Source: a virus. From it: a DNA stretch of 59,722 nt. The translations under genes were made by a program, and so were the position numbers. Positions 6,086 to 14,040 of this stretch are shown here, in pieces. The stretch covers positions 1 to 59,722 of IMG/VR virus record IMGVR_UViG_3300037504_000748; one strand, 5' to 3'. Numbering within the stretch: position 1 is the first letter of the stretch; each line of letters opens with the position of its first letter. A model generated the notes under the pieces. It searched no databases. It was not told where the DNA came from and saw nothing but the letters and a program-made list of their open reading frames with translations.

Positions 6086-6379
6086 ATGACCAAGATCGTC
6101 AAACCTACCACCGAGCGCAAGCTCGTCACCCTCACCGACGCCCAGAAGGGCACAGCCAAGCTCTGGTCAACCGTTTACAAGGGCAGCTCCAAAGGCAAGA
6201 TCTTCGACGCATCCTTGCCGAAGAAGTTCACCCTGCAAGACGTCCTCGAAGCCGTCCCGTCGCTGAAGCCGTTCAATGCGCGTCGATTGCTTCGGACCCT
6301 GCAACAAGACGGTTTGCTTTTCGTGGTCGATATCCTGGATCACAACACGTACGTGTACTCGTGGAATCCGACCCTGTGA
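6086..6379 (+). CDS. Basic early protein, possible DNA-binding fold
   Basis: A 97-aa product. AGAGGAGAGC supports the ATG at 6086; an in-frame ATG at 6011 lies too close to the predicted transcript start. The second half (FTLQDVLEAV, RRLLRTLQQDGLL, then a beta hairpin) reads like a winged-helix domain, so nucleic-acid binding is possible. Contains TCAACCGTT at 6167-6175. A large inverted repeat follows directly. Confidence 0.7.
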   Translation: MTKIVKPTTERKLVTLTDAQKGTAKLWSTVYKGSSKGKIFDASLPKKFTLQDVLEAVPSLKPFNARRLLRTLQQDGLLFVVDILDHNTYVYSWNPTL

Positions 6380-6451
6380 AATTTTTGCGATTTACATCAC
6401 CAGTGATAGTTTGCAGAGATAACTTACACTGGTGAACTAGATCGCAAAATT
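6380..6451. repeat. Nested inverted repeat between early genes
   Basis: Outer arms AATTTTTGCGAT and ATCGCAAAATT enclose inner arms CACCAGTG (6398-6405) and CACTGGTG (6427-6434). The 72-bp element begins at the stop of the previous gene and ends 13 bp before the next -35. It could be a terminator, a transcript stabiliser or an operator. The A/T-rich outer arms give no clear U-run for plus-strand termination. Confidence 0.6.
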
Positions 6452-6463
6452 AAAAATTGGCGC

Positions 6464-6491
6464 TTGCCACAGTTTTGGAACCCGTTATACT
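6464..6491 (+). promoter_or_regulatory. Sigma70-type promoter for the 6561 gene
   Basis: TTGCCA, 16 bp, TATACT, with a tandem CGATCATT repeat just downstream of the -10 near 6500. The leader to the ATG at 6561 is about 60 nt. Confidence 0.7.
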
Positions 6492-6560
6492 CAAGCTTTC
6501 GATCATTCGATCATTCAAAAGGGCGGCCAGCCCTCAACCCTCCGAGAAAGGAGACCAACC

Positions 6561-7049
6561 ATGGCCAAGGAGTACAAGAGCTTCGCAATCGGCGTCAGCA
6601 AAGCCAACAAGCGCAAGCACGAGGCCCTCACCGGGCTCGCCGACAAACTCGGCTGCAAGCCCAGCAATCTCGTCTGGCTCGCCATCGACAACCTGCTGCA
6701 GAACCCGCCTACCACCGCCCCTGCCGGCGCTGCTCCGAGCGTGGGTACCGCCAGCGGCTTCTGGGTCCGCCCCGTGATGGAAGATGGTCGCGCCGTCGAT
6801 GTCGAGATCGTCGAAGTCGCCAATCGCAGTGACGCCGAAGGCCGCACTTTCCTGCGCTACAAGAGCGGCGATGCCAAGCTGCGCAACCGCGCCCTCAACC
6901 AGGCCAAGCGCGCCGCGGCCTTCGACTGCCAGATGCTGGGCATCGAGTTCGATGAAGACAACATCCTTCTGCTCGACATCCCCGAGGAGGACGCCGATAC
7001 TGAGGACGCCGATACTGAGGGCGCCGATGCTGAGGACGCCGGCGAGTAA
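6561..7049 (+). CDS. Putative DNA-binding protein with acidic repeat tail
   Basis: A 162-aa product. Residues 1-50 (SFAIGVSKANKRKHEAL, then SNLVWLAIDNLL) resemble a ribbon-helix-helix unit. A middle domain of about 70 residues follows. The C-terminal tail is built from an EDADT repeat encoded by 15-bp tandem DNA repeats. AAAGGAGACC precedes the ATG. With its own promoter, dyad and strong terminator it is a good candidate for a regulator or abundant DNA-binding protein. The family call is inference. Confidence 0.7.
   Translation: MAKEYKSFAIGVSKANKRKHEALTGLADKLGCKPSNLVWLAIDNLLQNPPTTAPAGAAPSVGTASGFWVRPVMEDGRAVDVEIVEVANRSDAEGRTFLRYKSGDAKLRNRALNQAKRAAAFDCQMLGIEFDEDNILLLDIPEEDADTEDADTEGADAEDAGE
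6987..7043 (+). repeat. 15-bp tandem repeat coding an acidic tail
   Basis: GAGGACGCCGATACT occurs twice exactly (6987-7001, 7002-7016), then once with two changes (7017-7031), then a partial unit. It stays in frame and codes EDADT repeats. Copy number could vary by replication slippage. Confidence 0.8.
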
Positions 7050-7083
7050 GGTTTAGAGCCTACTGCCCCTCGACACAACATAA

Positions 7084-7117
7084 GCCTACCCGTTTCAACG
7101 GGTAGGCTTTCTTTTTT
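7084..7117 (+). terminator. Rho-independent terminator
   Basis: GCCTACCCGTT-tc-AACGGGTAGGC, a perfect 11-bp stem, followed by TTTCTTTTTT. It separates the early one-gene units from the queC operon and is the clearest intrinsic terminator in the window. Confidence 0.92.
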
Positions 7118-7154
7118 CATCGCCCACCACACGAACCTTATCAAGGAGGTCGTA

Positions 7155-7901
7155 ATGACCACAGCTCTCGTTGTCCTCAGCGGCGGACAGGATTCTACTA
7201 CTTGCCTCGCCTGGGCACTCGCCGAGTTCGACACAGTACACTGTATCTCATTCGACTATGGCCAACGCCACGCTATCGAGCTCGAAAGCGCTAAGCAAGT
7301 CGCTAAACTGGCAGGCGTCTCTGAAGAGCGCCATCACTTCATCAAGGTTACTGCTCTTGCCGAGATCGGTGGAGCTGCTATGCTTGCCGGTGTCGCTCCA
7401 AAGGAAGGCGAAACGGTTGGTTCAGAAACCAGTTCTGGTTTGCCCAACACCTTCCTGCCCGGCCGCAACCTGATCTTCCTGACGCTCGCTAGTGCGCTGG
7501 CATACAAGCTCGGGATCAGCGACCTTGTCACAGGTGTCTGCCAGACCGATTACTCAGGGTATCCTGATTGCCGTCTCGAAACCATACAGCAACTCGAGCA
7601 CGCAATTACCTTGGGCATGTCCTACGACATCAACATCCATACGCCTCTCATGGACCTTACCAAAGCTGAAAGCGTCGATCTAGCGATGGAGCTGGCCATA
7701 GCGTTCGGCTCTGATGTCCCTGTGCAACAAATGCTCGCACACAGCCACACCTGCTATAACGGCCTGTTCCCTCCCTGTGGTGCCTGCCCGGCTTGTGAGC
7801 TGCGGCTTATGGGCTTCAAGGAGGCGGGCGTAGTCGACCCTGTTCTCACGCGCGCGTTCACGGATAAGGGCGAAAACATCCCCGAGAAGTACAACATTTA
7901 A
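7155..7901 (+). CDS. queC: QueC, 7-cyano-7-deazaguanine (preQ0) synthase
   Basis: QueC converts 7-carboxy-7-deazaguanine to preQ0 with ATP and ammonia. The 248-aa product has the PP-loop SGGQDS at residues 9-14 and the C-terminal zinc site C-x7-C-x2-C-x2-C (CGACPAC region). Length matches bacterial QueC. AAGGAGG at 7143-7149 precedes the ATG. No amidotransferase (Gat) domain is fused, so the end product is probably preQ0, not archaeosine-type base. The other pathway genes lie at 14.0 kb and 20.7-23.8 kb. No promoter is visible in the short gap after the terminator. Confidence 0.95.
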   Translation: MTTALVVLSGGQDSTTCLAWALAEFDTVHCISFDYGQRHAIELESAKQVAKLAGVSEERHHFIKVTALAEIGGAAMLAGVAPKEGETVGSETSSGLPNTFLPGRNLIFLTLASALAYKLGISDLVTGVCQTDYSGYPDCRLETIQQLEHAITLGMSYDINIHTPLMDLTKAESVDLAMELAIAFGSDVPVQQMLAHSHTCYNGLFPPCGACPACELRLMGFKEAGVVDPVLTRAFTDKGENIPEKYNI

Positions 7902-7905
7902 GGGG

Positions 7906-7933
7906 TTGCTTTTTCAGAGTCTGACCCTATAAT
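7906..7933 (+). promoter_or_regulatory. Sigma70-type promoter of the thyX operon
   Basis: TTGCTT, 16 bp, TATAAT, 5 bp after the queC stop. Together with the 5' stem at 7942-7982 it starts a long run of close or overlapping plus-strand genes. Confidence 0.75.
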
Positions 7934-7941
7934 TTAGACTC

Positions 7942-7982
7942 GGTAGGCGCGTTGCCTATTTCGCGTGTGCGGCGCGCCTGCC
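7942..7982 (+). other. Stem-loop in the leader of the thyX operon
   Basis: GGTAGGCGCG pairs with CGCGCCTGCC (one G-T) around a 21-nt loop, starting about 8 nt after the -10. It would form in the 5' leader of the transcript. It does not match a riboswitch class I know, so a structural or stabilising role is only a guess. Confidence 0.5.
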
Positions 7983-8006
7983 TTATTTCCTTCTCAATGA
8001 GGAACT

Positions 8007-8432
8007 ATGAAAACCATCAACGAGCATATCCGCGACCACCTGTTCTCCCAATCACTGGTCGAAGAACATGGTGACAGCCTCCGCCCCGTCAAGCAAGAGC
8101 AAGCGCGAGCACCCTTCCCGGCTGCAGCTGTGCTCAAGCTATGGAAAACGGAATGGGTCCCCGAGTTCGAATGCTACATGCGCAACCGTTTCGTTATGGG
8201 CGCTTTGCGATACGGGACAATGGCGGAAAACAAAGCCCGTAGAACTCCCTACGATCGCGTTTCCAGCATGATCAAACGGTTGCAATCCTATCGGGCGAGC
8301 GGCAATCTTGAGCACCTGGTTGACGTGGCCAATCTGGCTATGCTCGAATTCGACCAGACTATTCACCCACAGGCCCACTTCGAGGCTCTGGACGGCGATC
8401 GCCGTATAGGCACAGAAAGACATCCATCATGA
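8007..8432 (+). CDS. Putative MazG-like nucleotide pyrophosphohydrolase
   Basis: A 141-aa helical product. The central part (RFVMGALRYG, then MIKRLQSY, then LEHLVDVANLAMLEF) resembles the all-alpha NTP pyrophosphohydrolase-type proteins found beside phage nucleotide genes. The usual E-x-x-E-x12-E-x-x-D metal site is not clearly present, so activity is uncertain. AATGAGGAAC precedes the ATG, and the last codons overlap the thyX start. A role in cleaning or steering dNTP pools fits the neighbour. Confidence 0.5.
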   Translation: MKTINEHIRDHLFSQSLVEEHGDSLRPVKQEQARAPFPAAAVLKLWKTEWVPEFECYMRNRFVMGALRYGTMAENKARRTPYDRVSSMIKRLQSYRASGNLEHLVDVANLAMLEFDQTIHPQAHFEALDGDRRIGTERHPS

Positions 8433-9049
8433 AGGTCGTTCCCCAGTCCGCCACCCTGCTCCATATCACTGAAGACGCCAGCCGTCTCATTGAGCGAGCT
8501 GGTCGTGTATGCTATAAGTCGGAAGACAGAATTTGCGAGGGCTCTGACGAGCGGTTGATCAACGGGACTCTTTGCGCCCGTGGTCACCTGTCTGTGCTCG
8601 AGCATGCCACCGCCACTTTCCTTTTCGTGACCGACCGAGGCGTCTCTCATGAGCTGGTGCGTCATCGTATCGCCGCCTACAGTCAAGAAAGTACTAGATA
8701 CTGCAATTACGGCAAAGACAAATTCGGCCAGGAAATTACCGTCATCGAGCCTCCTTTCATGACCGAGAAAGGTGCAATGTTGTGGCAGGGTACGATAGAG
8801 GAGACCGAGTCGAGCTATCTTGCCATGCTCGAAGCTGGTGAGCCTCCTCAGATCGCCCGCAGTGCGCTGCCTACCTGCCTCAAAACCGAAATCGTAGCGA
8901 CCATGAATTTTCGCCAATGGTTGCACGTGATCGAACTTCGCACGTCGTCCGCTGCCCATCCTCAGATCCGCGAACTCATCGGCATGGCCGCTGATCAACT
9001 GGCTGCGTCCTGCCCGATTATCTTCGCCTCAGCCGAGCGTACCGACTAA
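8429..9049 (+). CDS. thyX: ThyX, FAD-dependent thymidylate synthase
   Basis: ThyX makes dTMP from dUMP with methylene-tetrahydrofolate, FAD and NADPH. The 206-aa product has the signature RHRIAAYSQESTRY at about residues 78-91 (family motif RHRxxSxNxxSxRY with a common variant) and the flanking HLSVLEHATATF. The ATG overlaps the previous stop region and the TAA overlaps the next ATG, so translation is coupled. Confidence 0.95.
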   Translation: MKVVPQSATLLHITEDASRLIERAGRVCYKSEDRICEGSDERLINGTLCARGHLSVLEHATATFLFVTDRGVSHELVRHRIAAYSQESTRYCNYGKDKFGQEITVIEPPFMTEKGAMLWQGTIEETESSYLAMLEAGEPPQIARSALPTCLKTEIVATMNFRQWLHVIELRTSSAAHPQIRELIGMAADQLAASCPIIFASAERTD

Positions 9050-9405
9050 TGAACATCGATAAGTTTGAACACCTATTCGACCAAGCTATAAGAAACCCGC
9101 TGCTGCATCAGCCATGGCCGTCACGCTCGGGTTGGTATCTTTTCATGAGTGACGGCACGTGGCACATGGTGTATTTCTATGCACGGAAAGGCGTCAGGCG
9201 CCCGCGTGGAACCGCCCTGAAATCCCCCAAGCACTGGCGCAACGGCAAGTTCTGTCGCCTGCTCGGACCAGGTGTTCTGAGGGAGCTCGACAAGCTATGC
9301 ACAATCATACTGATAACTGACCGTTCAGCGTACGGTATTTGTCTCGCGATTGAGAGCGCCCTACACGAGAACCTTTCACCCAATAACCGTAACATGGACC
9401 GATAG
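9049..9405 (+). CDS. Hypothetical protein
   Basis: A 118-aa basic protein whose ATG shares a base with the thyX stop (TAATG). The middle is beta-rich (SGWYLFMSDGTWHMVYFYA). No family recognised. It is part of the tightly packed thyX operon. Confidence 0.65.
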   Translation: MNIDKFEHLFDQAIRNPLLHQPWPSRSGWYLFMSDGTWHMVYFYARKGVRRPRGTALKSPKHWRNGKFCRLLGPGVLRELDKLCTIILITDRSAYGICLAIESALHENLSPNNRNMDR

Positions 9406-9412
9406 GAGTATC

Positions 9413-9814
9413 ATGGCTGACATCACACAAGATCCCGATCGTATCAAGCGTGACTTCCTCAGGGAACTGGAGGAGAAGGTCGCTGTCGCCTACGAGTTCA
9501 AACAATTCATGGTCATGGTGCGCACTAACGTCTTTGTGCCTCTGCATCTGCTAACACCTGTCGGCGCCCGGTGCATGGCGGTCGCCCGTGCTCTCGAGTT
9601 TATCGACACCGTCGTCGAAAAGGATCAGGGCGAAGACGTAGAGTTGATCATCCTCACCGTGCTGGGTAAATCTGTCATGAACTCTGTCGGCGATATGTGG
9701 CAAATGGACATCGTCGACGAGCTAAATGCCGGCGGTGATATCGACATGATCGCACATGGCCAGGAAGGCTATGACGAATACGGCAATCAACTTCCGATAA
9801 AGGATACACCATGA
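9413..9814 (+). CDS. Hypothetical protein
   Basis: A 133-aa acidic helical protein. TAGGAGTATC supports the ATG at 9413; the frame is open from 9350 but without a ribosome site. The TGA overlaps the next ATG (ATGA). No domain recognised. Confidence 0.65.
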   Translation: MADITQDPDRIKRDFLRELEEKVAVAYEFKQFMVMVRTNVFVPLHLLTPVGARCMAVARALEFIDTVVEKDQGEDVELIILTVLGKSVMNSVGDMWQMDIVDELNAGGDIDMIAHGQEGYDEYGNQLPIKDTP

Positions 9815-10023
9815 ACAAGCCTCATGAACAAGCGATTTTCCTATTGCAAGAACGTATCAAGCGACTGCAATCCGGGATTGGTCGGGCGAAAGCCCTCGGG
9901 CGTATTCCGTACAAGACGGACAAGTCTATCAGTCTCGGTGAATACATTTGCCTGTGCCAGGAAAATATCCAGGAGGTGCTCGACAGCATCAAGGCTCTGA
10001 AAAAGGCCCAACGAGATGGATGA
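9811..10023 (+). CDS. Small coiled-coil protein
   Basis: A 70-aa, mostly helical protein with heptad-like leucines (LLQERIKRLQ; IQEVLDSIKALKKA). ATGA overlap with the gene before and an 8-bp overlap with the next indicate translational coupling. Function unknown. Confidence 0.65.
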   Translation: MNKPHEQAIFLLQERIKRLQSGIGRAKALGRIPYKTDKSISLGEYICLCQENIQEVLDSIKALKKAQRDG

Positions 10024-10318
10024 TTGTAGCATTGGATGTCACGTTGACTGCCCAGATGGAGAGATGTTCCTACGAATGCTACGTCTCGGCGAGGACACGG
10101 CTGATCATCAGGAGCAAAAACTACTGGACGAGCAGCTCGCTGAGTCCGCGGGTTACATCGAGATCGCTGACGACGAAGAAGACCACTCGTGCGGTCTCAA
10201 CACGGACGAAGAAGAAGAGCCGCATAACACTCTCCTCGACGAGAACGGCATGAGTGAGGTGGGCTGGGCCGACCTTTGGATTCAAAGATTTGAAGATGAT
10301 GAGGTGGATGATGGATGA
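10016..10318 (+). CDS. Very acidic hypothetical protein
   Basis: A 100-aa product in which roughly a third of residues are Asp or Glu, including DDEEDH and DEEEEP runs. The N-terminus has CSIGCHVDC, a possible metal knuckle. Such charge is typical of phage proteins that mimic DNA or bind basic proteins; this is inference. The 3' end overlaps the ligase start. Confidence 0.62.
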   Translation: MDDCSIGCHVDCPDGEMFLRMLRLGEDTADHQEQKLLDEQLAESAGYIEIADDEEDHSCGLNTDEEEEPHNTLLDENGMSEVGWADLWIQRFEDDEVDDG

Positions 10319-11351
10319 TTCGCTACTACCACTCACCAAGTTCGATATTGGCAAACCACTCAAAGCGTCGAACGATGTGCTACCTCTCAACCACCCCGAC
10401 ATCCCTTACCCAAGAGGGATGGTCAGCTCGCCGAAAATCGACGGCAATCGTGGCATGGCGATATGCGGTCGACTTCTATCATCGTCTGGCAAGGAACCTC
10501 GCAATGAACGGTTCCACCGACGGTTTGCTGCGCTTCGCGGGTTCGTAGCTAAATACGATATCATGCTGGACTACGAGGTGTACGCTCCGTCTCTAGCGCA
10601 TCACGCCGAGCTGTCAGGAGTGCTCAACTCGTATGATCAACCGTTGCCCGATGATTTGGCTCTCTACGTGTTCGATGGGTGCTTTCGAAACCAGTACTTG
10701 AACCAGTGCCAGGACACTCCTTTTCGGCAGCGCATTGATATGTACCACTCGTTCGTTGTGGCTCTGGACGACCCGTCCGTACGTGCCGTAACTCAGCGGC
10801 GAGTATGTGACGCGCAGCATGCCTCAGATTTGTTCAATCAAGACATTGCAAACGGGTTGGAAGGCTCGATGCTCAGAGCCCTTGATATCTGGGCAGGGCA
10901 ACGTGGGCCCTGTGGCGGATGGTATAAACACGGTCGAGCCACCAACAAACAGGGTATCATCTACAAGGCCAAGCTGTATGCGACCCATGACGGGCGCATT
11001 ACTGAGGTCGTTCAGAGGCGTGAGCTCAAGCCGGACTACCCACGTGAAAGAAACGAGTTTGGCGACTTGAAAGGCACCTACCCTAACGACGCATACACCC
11101 TGATCGAGGAAGCTGGTGCATTCCGCGTGGAATACGACGATCCTAAGACAGGTCAAACACAATCCTGTCTCTTAGGGTGGGGCAAAGGTTTTCCGCGCCT
11201 AGATCGCGTAGGATTTTGGCGAGAACGCGATAACTTGCTAGGTAAATGGGTGGAATTCAGTCATATGCCCCACGGGGCCGCGTCAGGGGGAAAGGCTCGC
11301 CATGGCCGCCTGATTCGATTCCGTGAAGATCTCGAAGGACAATCACAATGA
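10311..11351 (+). CDS. ATP-dependent DNA ligase
   Basis: Seals nicks during replication and repair. Motif I is KIDGNR, with Lys42 as the predicted adenylated residue. Motif IV is EGSML, and motif V is YKAKLY near residue 220. The oligonucleotide-binding fold follows. At 346 aa it is close to T7 ligase. GAGG at 10301-10304 best fits the ATG at 10311; 10308 and 10254 are in-frame alternatives. It overlaps the acidic gene before and ends by overlapping the next ATG. Confidence 0.92.
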   Translation: MDDSLLPLTKFDIGKPLKASNDVLPLNHPDIPYPRGMVSSPKIDGNRGMAICGRLLSSSGKEPRNERFHRRFAALRGFVAKYDIMLDYEVYAPSLAHHAELSGVLNSYDQPLPDDLALYVFDGCFRNQYLNQCQDTPFRQRIDMYHSFVVALDDPSVRAVTQRRVCDAQHASDLFNQDIANGLEGSMLRALDIWAGQRGPCGGWYKHGRATNKQGIIYKAKLYATHDGRITEVVQRRELKPDYPRERNEFGDLKGTYPNDAYTLIEEAGAFRVEYDDPKTGQTQSCLLGWGKGFPRLDRVGFWRERDNLLGKWVEFSHMPHGAASGGKARHGRLIRFREDLEGQSQ

Positions 11352-11572
11352 ACGCAGACAAGGCAAAACGATGTGCGCGCTGGGCGCATTCCCTGTGGCC
11401 TCGCATAGCTTCACTGGCTGAACAAGCAGGGGGCTTCCGGGCCCTCGAAAGACATCTGCACGTCGCAATCGGCTCCTTCAATCGGTACAATCTCGGCGAG
11501 AGCGTACCTACGAATGCTACTCTCGACAAGATCGAGCAAGGTCTCGACAACATAGCCAACGGAGAGACATAA
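11348..11572 (+). CDS. Small putative helix-turn-helix protein
   Basis: A 74-aa product. FRALERHLHVAIGSFNRY followed by TNATLDKIEQGL has the spacing of a Cro/repressor-type helix-turn-helix, but it is short and divergent. It is coupled to the ligase (ATGA) and to rnhA (TAATG). It could be a small regulator or just a structural helix bundle. Confidence 0.55.
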   Translation: MNADKAKRCARWAHSLWPRIASLAEQAGGFRALERHLHVAIGSFNRYNLGESVPTNATLDKIEQGLDNIANGET

Positions 11573-12111
11573 TGATACACATATATACGGATGGTAGCGC
11601 CTCGCGCATAGGTGTGACCTGCTACGGCGGGTGGGCCGCTCTGCTCATCGACGACGACGACAACGCACTGATGCTAGGACAAGGCGTCAGAGACACTACC
11701 AACAACCGAATGGAGCTGACAGCAATTGCTGAAGGACTCGAAGCGATGATCCGTTCAGAGCTCGTACGTGTGTTCTCTGACTCCCAGTACTGTGTTCGGT
11801 CCATCAACGAGTGGATCAACGGTTGGCGGAAGAGAGGCTGGGCAAAGGCTGACGGGGGTCGTGTCAAAAACATCGATCTGATGGAGCGTCTTTTCGAACA
11901 AAAAACACGCCTGACAGTCGACGCAAAGTGGATTAAAGGGCACAACGGCCACAGGTATAATGAGGCCGTCGACGAGTGGGCTGTTTTTATGCGCTATGCC
12001 GCGGGCGACGCGGGCGACACATTGGACACGGAGACGATCCGCGGTCCTCTGGATTATGTTCTCGGCGAGGTCGACTACCAAATTACGACGCATGAGATAC
12101 ACCGCGGTTAG
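11572..12111 (+). CDS. rnhA: Ribonuclease HI
   Basis: Degrades RNA in RNA-DNA hybrids, for example primers. The acidic residues are in place: D7 (YTDGS), E48 (NNRMEL), D70 (SDSQY) and the late Asp in GHRYNEAVDEWA after the conserved KGH. The length, 179 aa, has about 25 extra residues at the C-terminus compared with E. coli RNase HI. It sits between ligase and helicase genes in the replication operon. Confidence 0.95.
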   Translation: MIHIYTDGSASRIGVTCYGGWAALLIDDDDNALMLGQGVRDTTNNRMELTAIAEGLEAMIRSELVRVFSDSQYCVRSINEWINGWRKRGWAKADGGRVKNIDLMERLFEQKTRLTVDAKWIKGHNGHRYNEAVDEWAVFMRYAAGDAGDTLDTETIRGPLDYVLGEVDYQITTHEIHRG

Positions 12112-12113
12112 CT

Positions 12114-12257
12114 ATGAGATACTGCGTTGCATGTCTACTTGGTCTTGCTCTCTCAGGGTGCTACATGCGCCCCAGCAGTGAAACGGTGCTTGAGCAAGAG
12201 GCGTTTCAGCAGTCGTACCGCGCCGACCGGCCTTTTTACACTCTGTACGAGAGATAA
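12114..12257 (+). CDS. Small lipoprotein candidate
   Basis: A 47-aa frame two bases after rnhA. It begins MRYCVACLLGLALSGC: a short basic start, a hydrophobic stretch and the lipobox LSGC, then about 30 residues of mature chain rich in Tyr, Arg and Glu. The ribosome site is weak. Early, small outer-membrane lipoproteins of this kind in other phages block the receptor (T5 Llp is the known example), but the function here is inferred only from location and lipobox. Confidence 0.5.
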   Translation: MRYCVACLLGLALSGCYMRPSSETVLEQEAFQQSYRADRPFYTLYER

Positions 12258-12259
12258 CA

Positions 12260-12655
12260 ATGGGTGACCCCTCTTCGAACACAATCGACGCCGAGCAAGT
12301 CTTCAAAGAAATGAAACGACTGCAGGAGGCGGTGCAGCACTTCATAGACATGATCCACGGTCTAGCCAAAAACGACGACCACGCTCTGGATTTATACGAT
12401 GCGGTGCAGAAGATCAATGTCAGTGCTGCATTATTAGGTCAGGCGGCCGCAAATTGCACGCGACAGCCTGTTGAGAGCGATGCCATACTCGAAGCGCTGC
12501 TGGCATGGATGGCTCAACTATACAGGGTCATTGAACAACCAGTGCCAACCTACTCAGCGGCCGTAGTGTTATACAAGTTCCTGCGCTCTTCCAAGGAAGA
12601 CACAGAGCTGCTTGTGCGCCGCCTCACAGGTCAACCGTTGGATTCTTTTCAATGA
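12260..12655 (+). CDS. Helical hypothetical protein
   Basis: A 131-aa alpha-helical protein immediately upstream of and overlapping the helicase gene by 4 bp. No family recognised. It contains TCAACCGTT at 12631-12639. Confidence 0.65.
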   Translation: MGDPSSNTIDAEQVFKEMKRLQEAVQHFIDMIHGLAKNDDHALDLYDAVQKINVSAALLGQAAANCTRQPVESDAILEALLAWMAQLYRVIEQPVPTYSAAVVLYKFLRSSKEDTELLVRRLTGQPLDSFQ

Positions 12656-14031
12656 CCGATCAACTGAAGCCGTATCAAGACACTCTTTCTAAACGGGTAC
12701 GCAGAGATCGTAGTCTGATCAGCTTACGGTATGGTGCCGGCAAGACATGGGTTGCTCTCATAGCGATACAACGGTTGATATCGACCCTGGGAGATCGCGA
12801 CTATGGATGTGCCGCGCTCTGGTTCACTAAAAACCGTCTTGCGGGCACAGCTGTTGACGAAATCCTCAAACGCAGTTCATACCTTCCGGAGAAATGGGAA
12901 GATATGGACGGACCTCCGCAACCTTATTCCATTGTTGTTATTCCGCATACATGGATCCGTACCCGCACCAAAGAAATCAAACAGCTTATCCTTCATCACA
13001 AACCCGCATGCGTGACTTTCGACGAGTCCACCAAAATCAAATCCCCGAGTACCAAGATAAGTACAGAGCTCCACAAACTTGCCGGAGTACATCAGACCGC
13101 GGTACCTAAGGGACTTCGTCTGTGTCTGACTGGCAACCCCTGTCCAGAAGGGCCGCACGAATTTTGGTCCCAATTCCAGTTCCTCTATACATATGGAAAT
13201 CCTCTTGGCAATACTTATTACCGCTTTCTCAAAAAGTGGTTTATCCAGCTCGACCATGATAGGGTTTTGAACGCGCTTACCAGGAAACGGTTCTGGGAGA
13301 CTGTCAAGAAGCATACGCTCTACATGAACAAGGCTGAGTGGGCAGAGTATAAGAGAGAGTATGGTCTCGAAAAGAATTATGTCACTCTCACCTATACCCC
13401 GTCCGCAGAGCAGATCAAGCTTATGAAGCAGTTGCAGAATGAGTGGTCGCTACCAACCGGGGATGGAGGTGACGAAGAATGGTACGACTACTCGTTGACA
13501 GTGGGTGCTAAGGCGCTACAAATATCCAACGGCTTTTACTATTCAGAAGAGAGGGAAGTTGTATATCTCAAATCATCCCCCAAGGCCGACCTTCTCTGCG
13601 GCACGCTGGAAGACTTGCTCAATGAGGCTTCTCGCCAAGTCATCGTGTGGTTTCATTACGACGCAGACCGCCGTATGCTCATCCAGAAGATGCAACGCTT
13701 TATCGAATACGGGATCGCTATCGGTCCATCAGAAGAGGAGCTTCATAGGTTCGAGCGCGGGGAAGCGCGTATCATTCTCATGCCGGTCACAGTTTCAGAG
13801 GGCTTCAACGAACTTGTTGTTGCAGACACACAGATCTTTTTCACCAACACCTACTCCCAAGAGATGCGCGATCAGGCCGAGCATAGAATCGATCGTCTAT
13901 CCCAGCAATCGCCAACGGTCACGTATATCGATCTCGTGGGCGAAGGGATGCGGGACGACGAAATGCGTATCGCCGTAGCAGCTAAAAACCCTGAACTGAT
14001 CGCGCACGCAGTGCGGTCAATACTACCCTAG
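12652..14031 (+). CDS. SNF2-like superfamily 2 helicase
   Basis: A DNA-dependent ATPase of the phage SNF2-like type, probably for replication or recombination. Motif I is RYGAGKTW (residues about 26-33), motif II DEST, motif III LTGNP, and the C-terminal RecA lobe ends in QAEHRIDRLSQ (motif VI). At 459 aa it contains both core lobes and little else. ATGA overlap with the gene before. It is followed after 9 bp by queD with its own AGGAG. Confidence 0.9.
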   Translation: MTDQLKPYQDTLSKRVRRDRSLISLRYGAGKTWVALIAIQRLISTLGDRDYGCAALWFTKNRLAGTAVDEILKRSSYLPEKWEDMDGPPQPYSIVVIPHTWIRTRTKEIKQLILHHKPACVTFDESTKIKSPSTKISTELHKLAGVHQTAVPKGLRLCLTGNPCPEGPHEFWSQFQFLYTYGNPLGNTYYRFLKKWFIQLDHDRVLNALTRKRFWETVKKHTLYMNKAEWAEYKREYGLEKNYVTLTYTPSAEQIKLMKQLQNEWSLPTGDGGDEEWYDYSLTVGAKALQISNGFYYSEEREVVYLKSSPKADLLCGTLEDLLNEASRQVIVWFHYDADRRMLIQKMQRFIEYGIAIGPSEEELHRFERGEARIILMPVTVSEGFNELVVADTQIFFTNTYSQEMRDQAEHRIDRLSQQSPTVTYIDLVGEGMRDDEMRIAVAAKNPELIAHAVRSILP

Positions 14032-14040
14032 GAGAATCAC

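Noticed and set aside
6380-6451. Simple rho-independent terminator
   Set aside because: No U-run follows on the plus strand, and the double dyad is larger than needed; kept as an inverted repeat of unknown role.
7942-7982. PreQ1 or preQ0 riboswitch after queC
   Set aside because: The stem-loop lacks the short C/A-rich tail and pseudoknot of preQ1 aptamers and lies before thyX, not before a queuosine gene.
11348-11572. Lysogeny repressor
   Set aside because: Only a weak helix-turn-helix pattern, embedded between ligase and rnhA without own promoter or operators; no integrase in the genome.
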